Assembly: GCA_964511405.1 (NCBI GenBank)
Contig: CAZEFK010000050.1
Coordinates: forward strand, 1 to 36,735
Direction of reading: 5' to 3'
Length of the DNA stretch: 36,735 bases
Source of the DNA: CAZEFK01 sp964511405
GTDB lineage: Bacteria > Pseudomonadota > Alphaproteobacteria > Elsterales > Elsteraceae
The notes under the pieces were generated by a model. It had not been told where the DNA came from, did not search any database, and worked only from the letters and a program-made list of their open reading frames with translations. Shown one piece after another: positions 1 to 7,645 of this stretch. The first letter of the stretch is position 1. Every line of letters begins with the position of its first letter. Position numbers and translations under genes: made by a program.

Positions 1-1
1 C

Positions 2-361
2 CCGACCATCGCGCGCGTGGCGGGCATGGTCGGCGACAAGTTCCAGCCGATCCTGGGCGCCCGCGACGGCAAGACCCTGCGCAAGGTCAAGGTCTCGCTG
101 CCGGGGGCCGATTACTGCGCCTACAACATCGACGAGGAAAGCTATGTCTGCGGCTGGCAGGTGCCGTCCTCGTCGACCCAGAGCATGATCCGCCGGGTCG
201 CCCGGACCGTCAGCGACTGCTTCGACGGCGCCGACATCACCGATACCCGCGACGGCTCCAAGCAGATCTCGGTGACCGATGACGCCGACGTCCTGGTCGA
301 GTCCGACGACGACGGCGCCGTGCTGCTGTGGATCAGCGCCAGTTCGGATGACGACGAGTGA
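2..361 (+). CDS. Hypothetical acidic protein, 5' end outside window
   Basis: The open frame runs in from the left edge, so the ATG at 17 is probably internal and the true start lies outside. About 119 residues are visible. There are three cysteines (in DYCAYN, YVCGW and DCFDG), a block of charged residues, and a very acidic C-terminus ending SSDDDE. Paired cysteines would suit an exported or periplasmic domain, but the N-terminus that would show a signal peptide is missing. The stop lies four bases before the ATG of the metalloprotease gene, so the two are probably co-transcribed. I do not recognise a family and assign no function. Confidence 0.75.
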   Translation, partial: PTIARVAGMVGDKFQPILGARDGKTLRKVKVSLPGADYCAYNIDEESYVCGWQVPSSSTQSMIRRVARTVSDCFDGADITDTRDGSKQISVTDDADVLVESDDDGAVLLWISASSDDDE

Positions 362-365
362 GGCC

Positions 366-1172
366 ATGGACCGCAATCCCGCCGGCCGGCGGCTGAGCCG
401 GCGCCAGCTTGCCGTTGGGTTGGGCGCCGGCCTCGGCGCCCTGTGCCTGGCGCCCTGCTGCGCCGGGGCGTGGCCGTGGCGTCCGGCTCGGGCGGAGGGT
501 ACCAGGCTCGGGCAGGGCGGCTGCACGCTCGCCGCCGGCGACCTGGCCGGGATCGAGGCGGCGCTGGGCAAGGGCGGCGTCGACTATGGCGCGGGCTTCC
601 TGCCGACGTCCGGCGATCCGACGCTGGATCGGGAGCTGGGCAAGGCGCTGGTCCGCCTGTCGCAGCTCTATGGCGAGCGCCCGGGCTTCGGCTTCTACGA
701 CGACGCCGAGTCGCAGAACGCCTTCGCCTCGGGCGACACGCGGATCCCGGGCACCTGGGGCACCGTGCTGTTCGGCAAGACCTTGTTCTGGACCCTGCTG
801 CAGCACCAGGACGGCGGCATGTCGGTGCTGGCGGTGCTGGCCCACGAATTCGCGCACGTCATCCAGATCCACCGCGGGCTGCGCCAGCGCCTGCTGGCCG
901 GCCAGGCCACGGTCAAGCGCAACGAGCTGCATGCCGACTTCCTGTCCGGCTTCTATCTCGGCACCCGCAAGCGCGAGTTTCGCGAGCTCACGCTCTACGA
1001 GGCCGGCGTCACCTTCCGCCAGCTCGGCGACACCGACTTCACCGATCCCCAGCACCACGGCACCCCGGCCGAGCGCGTGGCCGCGGCCGAGGCCGGCTTC
1101 GCCATCGGCATCGAGGGCGGCACGATCGACACCGCGATCGCACGCGGCATGGACCACGTGCTGAGGACGTGA
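366..1172 (+). CDS. Tat-exported M48-like zinc metalloprotease
   Basis: This 268-aa protein carries a zinc-protease motif HEFAH (H160, E161, H164). A downstream NELHAD (E187) can supply the third zinc ligand, as in M48-type gluzincins. The N-terminus has a twin-arginine signature (SRRQLAVG, RR at 12-13) followed by a hydrophobic Ala/Gly/Leu stretch to about residue 35, so export by the Tat pathway and periplasmic action are inferred. The CC at 31-32 could mark lipidation, but the lipobox is poor. The ATG at 366 is chosen because it gives this clean signal. The frame stays open upstream to 279, but that part overlaps the preceding gene. The spacing of five bases from that gene suggests an operon. 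The substrate is unknown. Confidence 0.8.
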   Translation: MDRNPAGRRLSRRQLAVGLGAGLGALCLAPCCAGAWPWRPARAEGTRLGQGGCTLAAGDLAGIEAALGKGGVDYGAGFLPTSGDPTLDRELGKALVRLSQLYGERPGFGFYDDAESQNAFASGDTRIPGTWGTVLFGKTLFWTLLQHQDGGMSVLAVLAHEFAHVIQIHRGLRQRLLAGQATVKRNELHADFLSGFYLGTRKREFRELTLYEAGVTFRQLGDTDFTDPQHHGTPAERVAAAEAGFAIGIEGGTIDTAIARGMDHVLRT

Positions 1173-1186
1173 GGGTTAGGCCCCGG

Positions 1187-1549
1187 CTACGGCGCCGCCA
1201 GGCCGAGCGCGAGCCGTGTCCGCGTCGGCAGCCCCTGCGCGACAAGCGCATGGGACCCGCGGAGATGGTCGCGCAAGGCGTCGTCCGAAAGGCCGGGCCG
1301 GGCGTAGTGCTGGATCCAGGTCAGGCCGCGCGAGGCGAGATAGGGGGCGGGGCGCAGGCCCGGCTGGTCCTTCAGCAGCTCGTAGCCGATCCGGGAGACC
1401 TTGAAGGTGATGGCCGGTTCGCCGTCGCCCCAGCCGCCGATGGCGAACACCTTGCCGCCGACCTTCCAGACGTGCGAGCCGCCCCATTGGACCACGTAGC
1501 TCGTCGCCGGCAGCGCGCCACAGAAGGCGTTGTACTCTTCGTAGGTCAT
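1187..1549 (-). CDS. MmcQ/YjbR family protein
   Basis: The 120-aa product begins MTYEEYNAFC and has the family's small alpha/beta layout: an N-terminal helix, then W-K-V-G-G-K-V-F-A strands, a KVS segment, a Tyr/Leu-rich middle (RPAPYLASRGLTWIQHY) and a C-terminal helix with HALV. MmcQ/YjbR proteins resemble a CyaY-like DNA-binding fold and have no settled biochemical role. The ATG at 1549 is preceded by an AAGG-containing stretch and gives the family's usual length. An in-frame start at 1585 would add a charged extension that family members lack. The gene converges on the metalloprotease gene and is divergent from the RidA gene. Confidence 0.8.
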   Translation of the reverse strand: MTYEEYNAFCGALPATSYVVQWGGSHVWKVGGKVFAIGGWGDGEPAITFKVSRIGYELLKDQPGLRPAPYLASRGLTWIQHYARPGLSDDALRDHLRGSHALVAQGLPTRTRLALGLAAP

Positions 1550-1672
1550 GGCTGGGCCTTGGGCGCGATCCCGAGATGCACGCATGGTTCAGTCGTCTCC
1601 GAAACATCCGTCGCGGTCAACCGCCTAGGATCCGGCCGGCGGCGCCATCGCCGCTTCGTCTGGAGACCCGTC

Positions 1673-2149
1673 ATGTCGACCATCGACCGCCGTCTGGCCG
1701 AGCTGGGCATCACCTTGCCCACGCCGTGGACCTTGGGCACCGCGATCCCCGCCAGCCTGGTGCGGGTCCGGGGCAAGCGCGTGCTGATCTCCGGGCATGT
1801 GCCGGTCAACCGCGACGGCGCGCCGGCCGGTCCGTTCGGCCGGGTCGGCGGGGAGTTGTCGCTGGACCAGGGCCGTGAGGCCGCGCGGCAGTCGCTGATC
1901 GCCATCCTGGCGAGCCTCAAGGCCAAGATCGGGGACCTCGACCGCATCGCCGCGTGGCTGCGGGTCTTCGGCATGGTCCAGGGCGCGCCCGGGTTCACCC
2001 AGTTTCCGCAGGTGCTGAACGGGGCGTCCCAACTGATCCAGGACCTGTTCGGGCCGGACATCGGCGACCATGCCCGTGTGGCCATCGGCGTCGCCGCCGT
2101 GCCGTTCAACGCCCCGCTGGAGATCGAGGCGGAGGTCGAGCTGGGGTAA
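1673..2149 (+). CDS. RidA/YjgF family protein
   Basis: This 158-aa protein belongs to the RidA (YjgF/YER057c/UK114) superfamily. Family features are an N-terminal LISGHVPV strand, GREAARQSLIAILASLKAKIGDLDRI in the middle, a segment like LRVFGMVQGAPGFTQFPQVLNGAS, and a C-terminal RVAIGVAAVPFNAPLEIEAEVEL strand. It has the longer layout of the subgroup annotated as endoribonuclease L-PSP-like. RidA itself hydrolyses reactive 2-aminoacrylate-type imines, but this subgroup lacks the RidA active-site arginine in the usual xxCR context, so deaminase activity is uncertain. The ATG at 1673 follows a TGGAGA ribosome-binding site. The much longer frame reaching back to 443 is a shadow of the metalloprotease gene. 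Confidence 0.82.
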   Translation: MSTIDRRLAELGITLPTPWTLGTAIPASLVRVRGKRVLISGHVPVNRDGAPAGPFGRVGGELSLDQGREAARQSLIAILASLKAKIGDLDRIAAWLRVFGMVQGAPGFTQFPQVLNGASQLIQDLFGPDIGDHARVAIGVAAVPFNAPLEIEAEVELG

Positions 2150-2185
2150 GGGGCGGCCTGGCCGGGGCGGGCGAGCCGCTACGCA

Positions 2186-2635
2186 TCAGCGGCGGTTGCC
2201 GGCTTGGAGTGCGTACGGACCGGCGCCAAACGCCGCGATCATCAGCAGGCCGCCGATCAGCCCCAGGTTCTTCAGGAAATTGACGGTCTGCGCGACCACC
2301 TGGGCGTCCGGGGCGGCCCAGAAGTTGTGGAACATCAGCGTCGCCGCCGCGGTGAACAGGATCAGCACCGCGGCCGAGCCGCGGGCGAACAGCCCGACGA
2401 GGAAAAGGGTGCTGACTCCGACTTCCACGCCGATCGCCCCGGCGGTTAGGGCCAGGCTCAGGGCGTTGCCGCCACCGGGCAAGCGGGCGGCGGTCGCGGT
2501 GAAATTCAAGAGTTTGCCGACTCCGCTGTAGTAGAACAGCGGCACGAGGCACAGTCGGAACGCCAGGAGCACCAGGCCCTGGGCCCTGCTGTCGGTTGCG
2601 AACGTTGTCGGGGCAGTCTGCAGGACCGTCACCAT
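2186..2635 (-). CDS. DoxX family membrane protein
   Basis: The 149-aa protein has four hydrophobic helices, at about 22-40, 60-85, 88-106 and 120-140. It carries the DoxX-family signature after helix 1 (LFYYSGVGKLLNF), followed by GVEVGVSTLFLVGLFAR and FHNFWA. DoxX-like inner-membrane proteins are often linked to redox or oxidative-stress functions, but most have no proven reaction. The gene lies downstream of the lysR gene on the same strand. Its upstream region carries a near copy of the element found at the lysR/dioxygenase promoter, so it probably responds to the same regulator. The frame ends close to the RidA gene, with which it converges. Confidence 0.83.
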   Translation of the reverse strand: MVTVLQTAPTTFATDSRAQGLVLLAFRLCLVPLFYYSGVGKLLNFTATAARLPGGGNALSLALTAGAIGVEVGVSTLFLVGLFARGSAAVLILFTAAATLMFHNFWAAPDAQVVAQTVNFLKNLGLIGGLLMIAAFGAGPYALQAGNRR

Positions 2636-2695
2636 GGCTGCGTCCTTGCTGAAGGTGGGCTTGTGCCGCCGACGACCTTGCGGCCGTCTCCGGTC

Positions 2696-2729
2696 ATGCC
2701 TGAAATGACAAGTCGGGAATCGTGATATG
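2696..2729. promoter_or_regulatory. Left copy of a 34-bp regulatory element (doxX side)
   Basis: This 34-bp stretch matches the reverse complement of 3680-3713 at 30 of 34 positions. It contains a dyad, CCTGA at 2699-2703 and TCGGG at 2713-2717, separated by nine bases. It lies about 60 bp upstream of the doxX start and directly after the lysR stop, where an operator for the LysR regulator would be expected. The function is inferred from duplication and position only. Confidence 0.55.
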
Positions 2730-2737
2730 CGCCGGGA

Positions 2738-3682
2738 TTATGATCCGGCGCGGCGCTCCTGCCCGAACAGCCGGGCGATGGCGCCGCGCAGCCAGGTTCC
2801 GCCCGGGTCGGCCTGGAACCGCCGATGCCAGACCATCGAGACGTCGAAGCTGGGAAAGCGCACCGGCGGCGCGATCAGCTGCAGCGCGACATGCTCGGCG
2901 ACCAGCGCGGCGAGGTTGCTCGGCACCACGGCCACCAGGTCGCTGCTGCCGACGATCGGCCCGATGCCCAGGAAGCTGGCGACCCGCAGGGCCACGGGCG
3001 CGCGGATGCGCGGCCCGGTCAGCACCTTCTCGACGATGGCGGCGTGCTCGGTCCCGGGCGGACGCCCGACGGCATGGGGCAGGCCGCGCAGATCGGCGGC
3101 GGCCAGCCGGCCGTCGATCCGGGGATGGCCGCGCCGCGCGATATAGACGAATTTTTCCCGGAACAGCCGCTGTTCCTGGATCTGCTTGCCCAGGTTGGGC
3201 AGGAATCCGAGCCCGAGGTCGATCTCGCCGGACGCCAGGTCGGCGATCAGGTCGGGGCGGGACGGCGTCACGGTGTCGATGCCGACCCTGGGCGCATGGG
3301 CGGCCAGCCACGCCGCCAGCCGCGGCAGGAAGTAGCGCTCGCCGATGTCGGTCATGGCCACGCGAAACCGCCTGAGATCGTCGCGGGGCGAGAAGCTGGG
3401 CTTCTCGATGGTCCGGCGCACGATCGTCAGCGCCGCCGCGATCGGCTCGGCCAGCGCCTGGCCGAACGGCGTCGGCTCGACGCCGCGCTGGCGGCGCACG
3501 AACAGTTCGTCGCCATAGGCCTCGCGCAGCCGCGCCAGGCCGCGGCTGACCGCCGGCTGCGACAGCCCCAGCTGCGCCCCGGTCGCGGTCAGGTTGCGGG
3601 TGCGCCAGATGCTGTCGAACAGCGCCAGCAGATTGAGGTCCAGATGCGACGCCGACTTCCCGCTGTCATCACGCAGCCGCAT
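2738..3682 (-). CDS. LysR-family transcriptional regulator
   Basis: The 314-aa protein has a typical LysR N-terminal winged helix-turn-helix at about 18-77 (LNLLALFDSIWRTRNLTATGAQ, then LSQPAVSRGLARLRE). A two-lobed effector-binding domain follows from about residue 95, with family-typical motifs such as DLASGEIDLGLGFLP and RGHPRI. The ATG at 3682 is the last codon of the 34-bp element and has CAGGA upstream as ribosome-binding site. It diverges from the extradiol dioxygenase operon, the usual arrangement for a LysR activator of an adjacent catabolic operon, so an aromatic ring-cleavage intermediate is the likely inducer. The duplicated element suggests autoregulation and control of doxX. The ligand is unknown. 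Confidence 0.9.
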   Translation of the reverse strand: MRLRDDSGKSASHLDLNLLALFDSIWRTRNLTATGAQLGLSQPAVSRGLARLREAYGDELFVRRQRGVEPTPFGQALAEPIAAALTIVRRTIEKPSFSPRDDLRRFRVAMTDIGERYFLPRLAAWLAAHAPRVGIDTVTPSRPDLIADLASGEIDLGLGFLPNLGKQIQEQRLFREKFVYIARRGHPRIDGRLAAADLRGLPHAVGRPPGTEHAAIVEKVLTGPRIRAPVALRVASFLGIGPIVGSSDLVAVVPSNLAALVAEHVALQLIAPPVRFPSFDVSMVWHRRFQADPGGTWLRGAIARLFGQERRAGS

Positions 3683-3713
3683 ATCATGATTCCTGACTGA
3701 TCATTTCAGGCAT
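3680..3713. promoter_or_regulatory. Right copy of the 34-bp element, lysR/dioxygenase intergenic
   Basis: This is the inverted partner of 2696-2729, overlapping the lysR start codon. It contains a perfect dyad, CCTGA at 3692-3696 and TCAGG at 3706-3710 with nine bases between, plus ATCATGAT and TGATCA palindromes nearby. It sits between two divergent genes, the normal location of a LysR-type operator. It is a likely binding site for the lysR product, acting on lysR and on the operon that starts at 3773. Confidence 0.6.
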
Positions 3714-3772
3714 ACCCAACGCCTGCCACATGCTGGGCCCCGGCGCAATCAATCCCAGCCAGGGGCTGCCTC

Positions 3773-4639
3773 GTGATCGATCTCCACGACATCCGATACG
3801 TCCGGCTCGGCACGCGCGACCTCGAGGCGGCGACGCTCTATGCGCGCGAGATCCTGGGCCTGGAGCTGGTGCGGACCGAGGGCGGCGCCCGCTATTTCCG
3901 CAGCGACGACCGCGACCACACGCTGGTCTATGTCGAGGGCGACCCGCGCGACCAAGTGGTGGGCTTCGAGCTGCGCACCGCCGCCGACCTGGACCGGGCC
4001 GCGGGCCTGCTCAGCGACCGCGGACTCGCAGTCCGCGCGGGCAGCGCCGCGGCATGCGAGCAGCGCCGGGTCGGAGCCTTCGTCAATTTCCGCGACCCCA
4101 GCGGCAACAGCATCGACCTGGTGGTGCGGCCGCACCACAGCGGCCGCCGCTATGTCCCGGCGCGCGACGCGGGCATCACCGGCTTCAGCCATGTCGGGCT
4201 GTGCACCACCGACCCGGTGCGCGACGAGGCCTTCTGGACCGAAATCCTGGGGGCCCGGGTCAGCGACCGCATCGGCGACGCGCCGCTGCTGCGCATCGAC
4301 GAGATCCATCACAAGGTGGCGCTGTTCCCGGCCGCGCGCCCCGGCGTGCAGCATATCAACCACCAGGTCGCCAGCATCGACGACGTGATGCGCGCCTGGT
4401 ACCTGCTGCAGGGTCGCGGCGTCCGCGTTGTGTTCGGGCCGGGCCGGCATCCGACTTCGGGCGCCGTGTTCCTGTATTTCGAAGGCCCGGACGGCGTGGT
4501 CTACGAATACTCGACCGGCGTGCGCCACATCTCGGCCGCCGACGAGCCGCTTTACCAGCCGCGGCAATTCCCCAAGGAGAACCGGTCCTATTGCCTGTGG
4601 GGCTCGGTCCCGCAGATCGCGGAATTCCAGGCGTCATGA
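3773..4639 (+). CDS. Type I extradiol ring-cleavage dioxygenase (VOC family)
   Basis: The 288-aa protein has two vicinal-oxygen-chelate modules (about 1-125 and 135-270), as in BphC/HpaD-type catechol 2,3-dioxygenases. The predicted Fe(II) ligands are all present in the C-terminal module: H140 in FSHVGL, H194 in GVQHIN and E245 in VYEYS. The second-sphere residues are also seen: H179/H180 in EIHHKV, H226 in GRHPTS and Y235 in FLYF. It should therefore be an active cytoplasmic enzyme that cleaves a catechol next to its diol to give a muconic semialdehyde. The start is a GTG at 3773. It is the first gene of the operon, and its stop overlaps the next start by four bases (ATGA). The exact catechol cannot be told from sequence. 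Confidence 0.9.
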   Translation: MIDLHDIRYVRLGTRDLEAATLYAREILGLELVRTEGGARYFRSDDRDHTLVYVEGDPRDQVVGFELRTAADLDRAAGLLSDRGLAVRAGSAAACEQRRVGAFVNFRDPSGNSIDLVVRPHHSGRRYVPARDAGITGFSHVGLCTTDPVRDEAFWTEILGARVSDRIGDAPLLRIDEIHHKVALFPAARPGVQHINHQVASIDDVMRAWYLLQGRGVRVVFGPGRHPTSGAVFLYFEGPDGVVYEYSTGVRHISAADEPLYQPRQFPKENRSYCLWGSVPQIAEFQAS

Positions 4640-5313
4640 GCGACGTCCAGCGCGAGCTGCGGATTGCGGCGCGGGCGCTGGCCCGCCACGGGCTGGCCCA
4701 TGCCTACGGGCATGTCAGCCGGCGCCTCGATGGCGAGCGCTTCCTGGTCTGCGCGCCGCGGCCCATGGGCCTGCTCGCCCCGGGCGAGGATGGGAGCGTC
4801 GTCCCGGTCGCCGGGCCGCTGCCCGACGGCGTGCTGGGCGAGGTGCGCATCCACCAGCAGATCTATGCGCGGCGGCCCGATGTCGGGGCCGTGGCGCGGA
4901 CCATGCCCCCGGCGCTGATGGCACTGGGCACGGCGCGCCGGGTCCCGCAGCCGCGCCACGGGCCGGGCTGCTATTTCGGGGTCGGCGCCGCCCTGTGGGA
5001 CGACCCGCAGCTGCTGCGCGACGATGCCGCCGCCGCCGCTCTGGCCGAAGCCCTGGGCGACCGCGCGGCGATCGTGATGCGCGGCAACGGCGCCGTGGTC
5101 GTCGGCGGGGCGCCGGCCGAGGCCGTGGTGCTGACCTGGTACCTGGAAGACGCCGCGCGCCTGGAGCTGGCGGTGCTGTCGGCGGGCCTGGAAGCCGAGT
5201 CGGCCGTCCTCGACCGGGCGGCGTGCGAGCGCCGCGCAACCGCATCGGGCGGCATCTTCGAGCGCATGTGGGACTACCTGACCGCCGGCGATCCCGAGAG
5301 GACGGCCCCGTGA
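4636..5313 (+). CDS. Class II aldolase/adducin-like protein lacking metal ligands
   Basis: The 225-aa protein has the class II aldolase fold signatures in order: AYGHVS (usual GNxS loop), EVRIHQQIYARRPDVGAV (usual E-x-x-x-H...RPD), then a C-terminal MRGNGAVVVGG. Members of this family near ring-cleavage genes act as decarboxylases (CmtD or PhtC type) or as aldolases. The zinc ligands are changed: the expected HxH after RPDVGAV reads R-T-M, and the expected HG of the third ligand reads N-G. The catalytic-position glutamate in EVRIH is kept. So the fold is clear but metal-dependent activity is doubtful. The gene overlaps both neighbours by four bases, which implies tight translational coupling and retention. 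Confidence 0.8.
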   Translation: MSDVQRELRIAARALARHGLAHAYGHVSRRLDGERFLVCAPRPMGLLAPGEDGSVVPVAGPLPDGVLGEVRIHQQIYARRPDVGAVARTMPPALMALGTARRVPQPRHGPGCYFGVGAALWDDPQLLRDDAAAAALAEALGDRAAIVMRGNGAVVVGGAPAEAVVLTWYLEDAARLELAVLSAGLEAESAVLDRAACERRATASGGIFERMWDYLTAGDPERTAP

Positions 5314-6764
5314 CCCGCTTCCTGAACTTCATCGACGGCGCCTTCGTGGCCGGCAGCGGCGACGGTTTCGAGGCTCGTTTCCCGGCCACCGGCGCGGTGT
5401 TCGGCGAAGTCTCGGCGGCCGGCCGGCCCGAGGTCGACGCCGCCGTCGGGGCGGCCCGGGCCGCCCTCTCCGGGCCCTGGGGGCGGATGTCGACCGCCGA
5501 GCGGGCCGGCCTGCTGCGCCGGGTCGCCGACGGCATAACGGCGCGGTTCGACGAGTTCCTGGCCGCCGAGATCCGCGATACCGGCAAGCCGCGGTCGATC
5601 GCGGCCCATGTCGACATCCCGCGCGGTGCCGCCAACTTCCATGCCTTCGCCGACCAGGTCCTGACCGCGTCGACCGAGGCGTTCGAGATGGCGACGCCGG
5701 ACGGCGCCGGCGCGCTCAACTATGCGCTGCGGGTGCCGCGCGGCGTCATCGCCGTGATCTGTCCTTGGAACCTGCCGCTGCTGCTGATGACCTGGAAGGT
5801 CGCCCCGGCGCTCGCCTGCGGCAATAGCGTGGTGGTCAAGCCGTCCGAGGAGACGCCCGCGACGGCGACGCTGCTGGGCGAGGTCATGACGGCGGCCGGC
5901 ATCCCGCGCGGCGTCTACAACGTTGTCCACGGCCGCGGGCCCGATGCGGCCGGCGAATTCCTGACCACGCACCCTGACGTCGACGGCATCACCTTCACCG
6001 GCGAGACGCGGACCGGCGAGGCCATCATGCGGGCAGCGGCATCGGGCGTCCGGCCGGTGTCGCTGGAGCTCGGCGGCAAGAACGCCGGCATCATCTTCGA
6101 CGACGCCGACCTCGACGCGGCGCTGGAGGGCATCGGCCGGGCCTGCTTCGCCAATACCGGCCAGGTCTGCCTCGGCACCGAGCGGCTCTATGTCCAGCGC
6201 GGCCTGTTCGACCGGGTGGTCGAGGGCCTGGCCGCCAAGGCGCGGAGCTACCGGTTCGGCGATCCCTTCGATCCGGCCACCACCATGGGTCCGCTGATCA
6301 GCGCCGAGCATCGCGAGAAGGTGCTGTCCTACTACGCCCGGGCCCGTGCCGAGGGCGCCACCCTGGTGGCCGGCGGCGGCGTGCCCGAGGTGCCCGGCTT
6401 CGCGGGCGGCTGCTGGGTCGAGCCGACGGTCTGGATCGGCCTGCCCGAGACCTCGGCGGCGGTCCGGCAGGAGATCTTCGGGCCCTGCACCCACGTGACC
6501 CCCTTCGACACGGAAGACCAGGCGGTGGCGCTGGCCAACGACACGCCCTACGGCCTGGCGACCTCGATCTGGACCACCAACCTCGGCCGCGCCCACCGGG
6601 TCGCCCGCGCCGTCCAGGTCGGCATCGCCTGGATCAATTGCTGGTTCCTGCGCGACCTCCGCACGCCATTCGGCGGCGCCAAGGCCTCCGGCATCGGCCG
6701 CGAAGGCGGGCTGCATTCGCTCGAGTTCTACACCGACCTGCGTAACGTCTGCGCCAAGCTTTGA
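5310..6764 (+). CDS. NAD(P)-dependent (2-hydroxymuconic) semialdehyde dehydrogenase
   Basis: This 484-aa aldehyde dehydrogenase is full length. Visible motifs are CPWNLPLL (substrate/cofactor Asn), KPSEETP, the general-base glutamate E253 in SLELGGKN, and the nucleophile C287 in FANTGQVCLGTE, with a normal C-terminal SGIGREGG. Its placement between ring-cleavage and hydratase genes fits oxidation of the semialdehyde to a 2-hydroxymuconate or carboxymethyl-hydroxymuconate-type acid, as done by XylG/DmpC or HpaE. The GTG start at 5310 overlaps the previous stop (GTGA) and follows GAGAGG. The much longer frame that begins at 4428 is a shadow of upstream genes. The substrate is inferred from context. 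Confidence 0.9.
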   Translation: MTRFLNFIDGAFVAGSGDGFEARFPATGAVFGEVSAAGRPEVDAAVGAARAALSGPWGRMSTAERAGLLRRVADGITARFDEFLAAEIRDTGKPRSIAAHVDIPRGAANFHAFADQVLTASTEAFEMATPDGAGALNYALRVPRGVIAVICPWNLPLLLMTWKVAPALACGNSVVVKPSEETPATATLLGEVMTAAGIPRGVYNVVHGRGPDAAGEFLTTHPDVDGITFTGETRTGEAIMRAAASGVRPVSLELGGKNAGIIFDDADLDAALEGIGRACFANTGQVCLGTERLYVQRGLFDRVVEGLAAKARSYRFGDPFDPATTMGPLISAEHREKVLSYYARARAEGATLVAGGGVPEVPGFAGGCWVEPTVWIGLPETSAAVRQEIFGPCTHVTPFDTEDQAVALANDTPYGLATSIWTTNLGRAHRVARAVQVGIAWINCWFLRDLRTPFGGAKASGIGREGGLHSLEFYTDLRNVCAKL

Positions 6765-6774
6765 AGGATCGACC

Positions 6775-7557
6775 ATGCTGACCGAAGAAGCGCGCGCGCG
6801 GGCGGTTGCCGGCCTGCTGGAGAGCCATCGCAGCAAGCGCCAGGGCAAACGTCCCTCCGAGCTGTTCCCTCATATCGAGATCGCCGACAGCTATGCGATC
6901 TCCTCGGCGGTGGCGGCGGCGCGGGTCAAGGCCGGGGTCAAGGTGGTCGGCCACAAGATCGGCCTGACGTCCAAGGCCATGCAGGCGTCGTCCAAGATCG
7001 ACGAGCCCGATTACGGCTACATCTTCGACGACCTGGTCCTCGCCGACGGCGCCAAGGTGCGCTTCGAGGACTTCTGCGTCCCGCGCGTGGAGCCGGAGCT
7101 CACCTTCATCCTCAAGGACCGGCTCAAGGGGCCGAAGGTCGGGCTGGTCGACGTGCTGCGCGCCACCGAATGGGTGGTGCCGTCGATCGAGATCATCGAC
7201 GCCCGCGTCGAGGAGCCGCGCCGCATCTTCGACACGGTCGCCGATAACGGCGCCGCCGCCGGGATCGTGCTCGGCGGCCGGCCGGTGCGGCCCGACGCGG
7301 TCGACTTGCGCTGGGTCGGCGCCATCTTTCACCGCAATTCGGAGATCGAGGAGACCGGGCTCGCGGCGGGCGTGCTCGGCCATCCGGCCATGGCCGTCGC
7401 CTGGCTGGCCAACAAGCTCGCCGCCTTCGACGCGACGCTGGAGCCGGGCCACATGCTGCTCTCGGGCAGCTTCACGCGCCCGGTCTGGGCGCGCAAGGGC
7501 GATACCCTGCACGCCGATTTCGGGCCGCTCGGCTCGGTCTCCGTGCAGTTCACATGA
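6775..7557 (+). CDS. 2-oxo-4-alkenoate hydratase (HpaH/MhpD family)
   Basis: The 260-aa protein belongs to the fumarylacetoacetase-like hydratase family. HKIGLTSKAM (60-69) and PDYGYIFDD (78-86) are hallmarks of the HpaH/HpcG branch. The three divalent-metal ligands are present as E106 and E108 in RVEPEL and E139 in SIEI. It should add water to a 2-oxo-pent-4-enoate or 2-oxo-hept-4-ene-1,7-dioate type intermediate, giving the 4-hydroxy-2-oxo acid that an aldolase then splits. Ten bases separate it from the dehydrogenase, with AAGGA as ribosome-binding site. No HpaI- or DmpG-type aldolase and no 4-oxalocrotonate tautomerase gene follows in this window. Confidence 0.88.
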   Translation: MLTEEARARAVAGLLESHRSKRQGKRPSELFPHIEIADSYAISSAVAAARVKAGVKVVGHKIGLTSKAMQASSKIDEPDYGYIFDDLVLADGAKVRFEDFCVPRVEPELTFILKDRLKGPKVGLVDVLRATEWVVPSIEIIDARVEEPRRIFDTVADNGAAAGIVLGGRPVRPDAVDLRWVGAIFHRNSEIEETGLAAGVLGHPAMAVAWLANKLAAFDATLEPGHMLLSGSFTRPVWARKGDTLHADFGPLGSVSVQFT

Positions 7558-7616
7558 GCGACCCCCGGCTGGCGCGGCGCAACGGCGTCAAGCGCCGGCG
7601 GCTCGCCGACCGATAA
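7554..7616 (+). CDS. Possible 20-aa overlapping ORF, very basic
   Basis: An ATGA overlap with the hydratase stop opens a 20-codon frame ending at 7616 that encodes a very basic peptide (SDPRLARRNGVKRRRLADR). It could be a remnant of a lost gene or a coupling peptide ahead of the binding-protein gene. In DNA this GC-rich such a frame can occur by chance, so support is weak. Confidence 0.15.
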   Translation: MSDPRLARRNGVKRRRLADR

Positions 7617-7645
7617 CGCGACACAATGAACAGGGGAGGGATGCG

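Noticed and set aside
3730..5313. Long plus-strand frame across the dioxygenase and aldolase-like genes
   Set aside because: Only its 3' part, from 4636, is a real gene. The upstream part is Arg/Pro/Gly-rich and out of frame with the clear dioxygenase.
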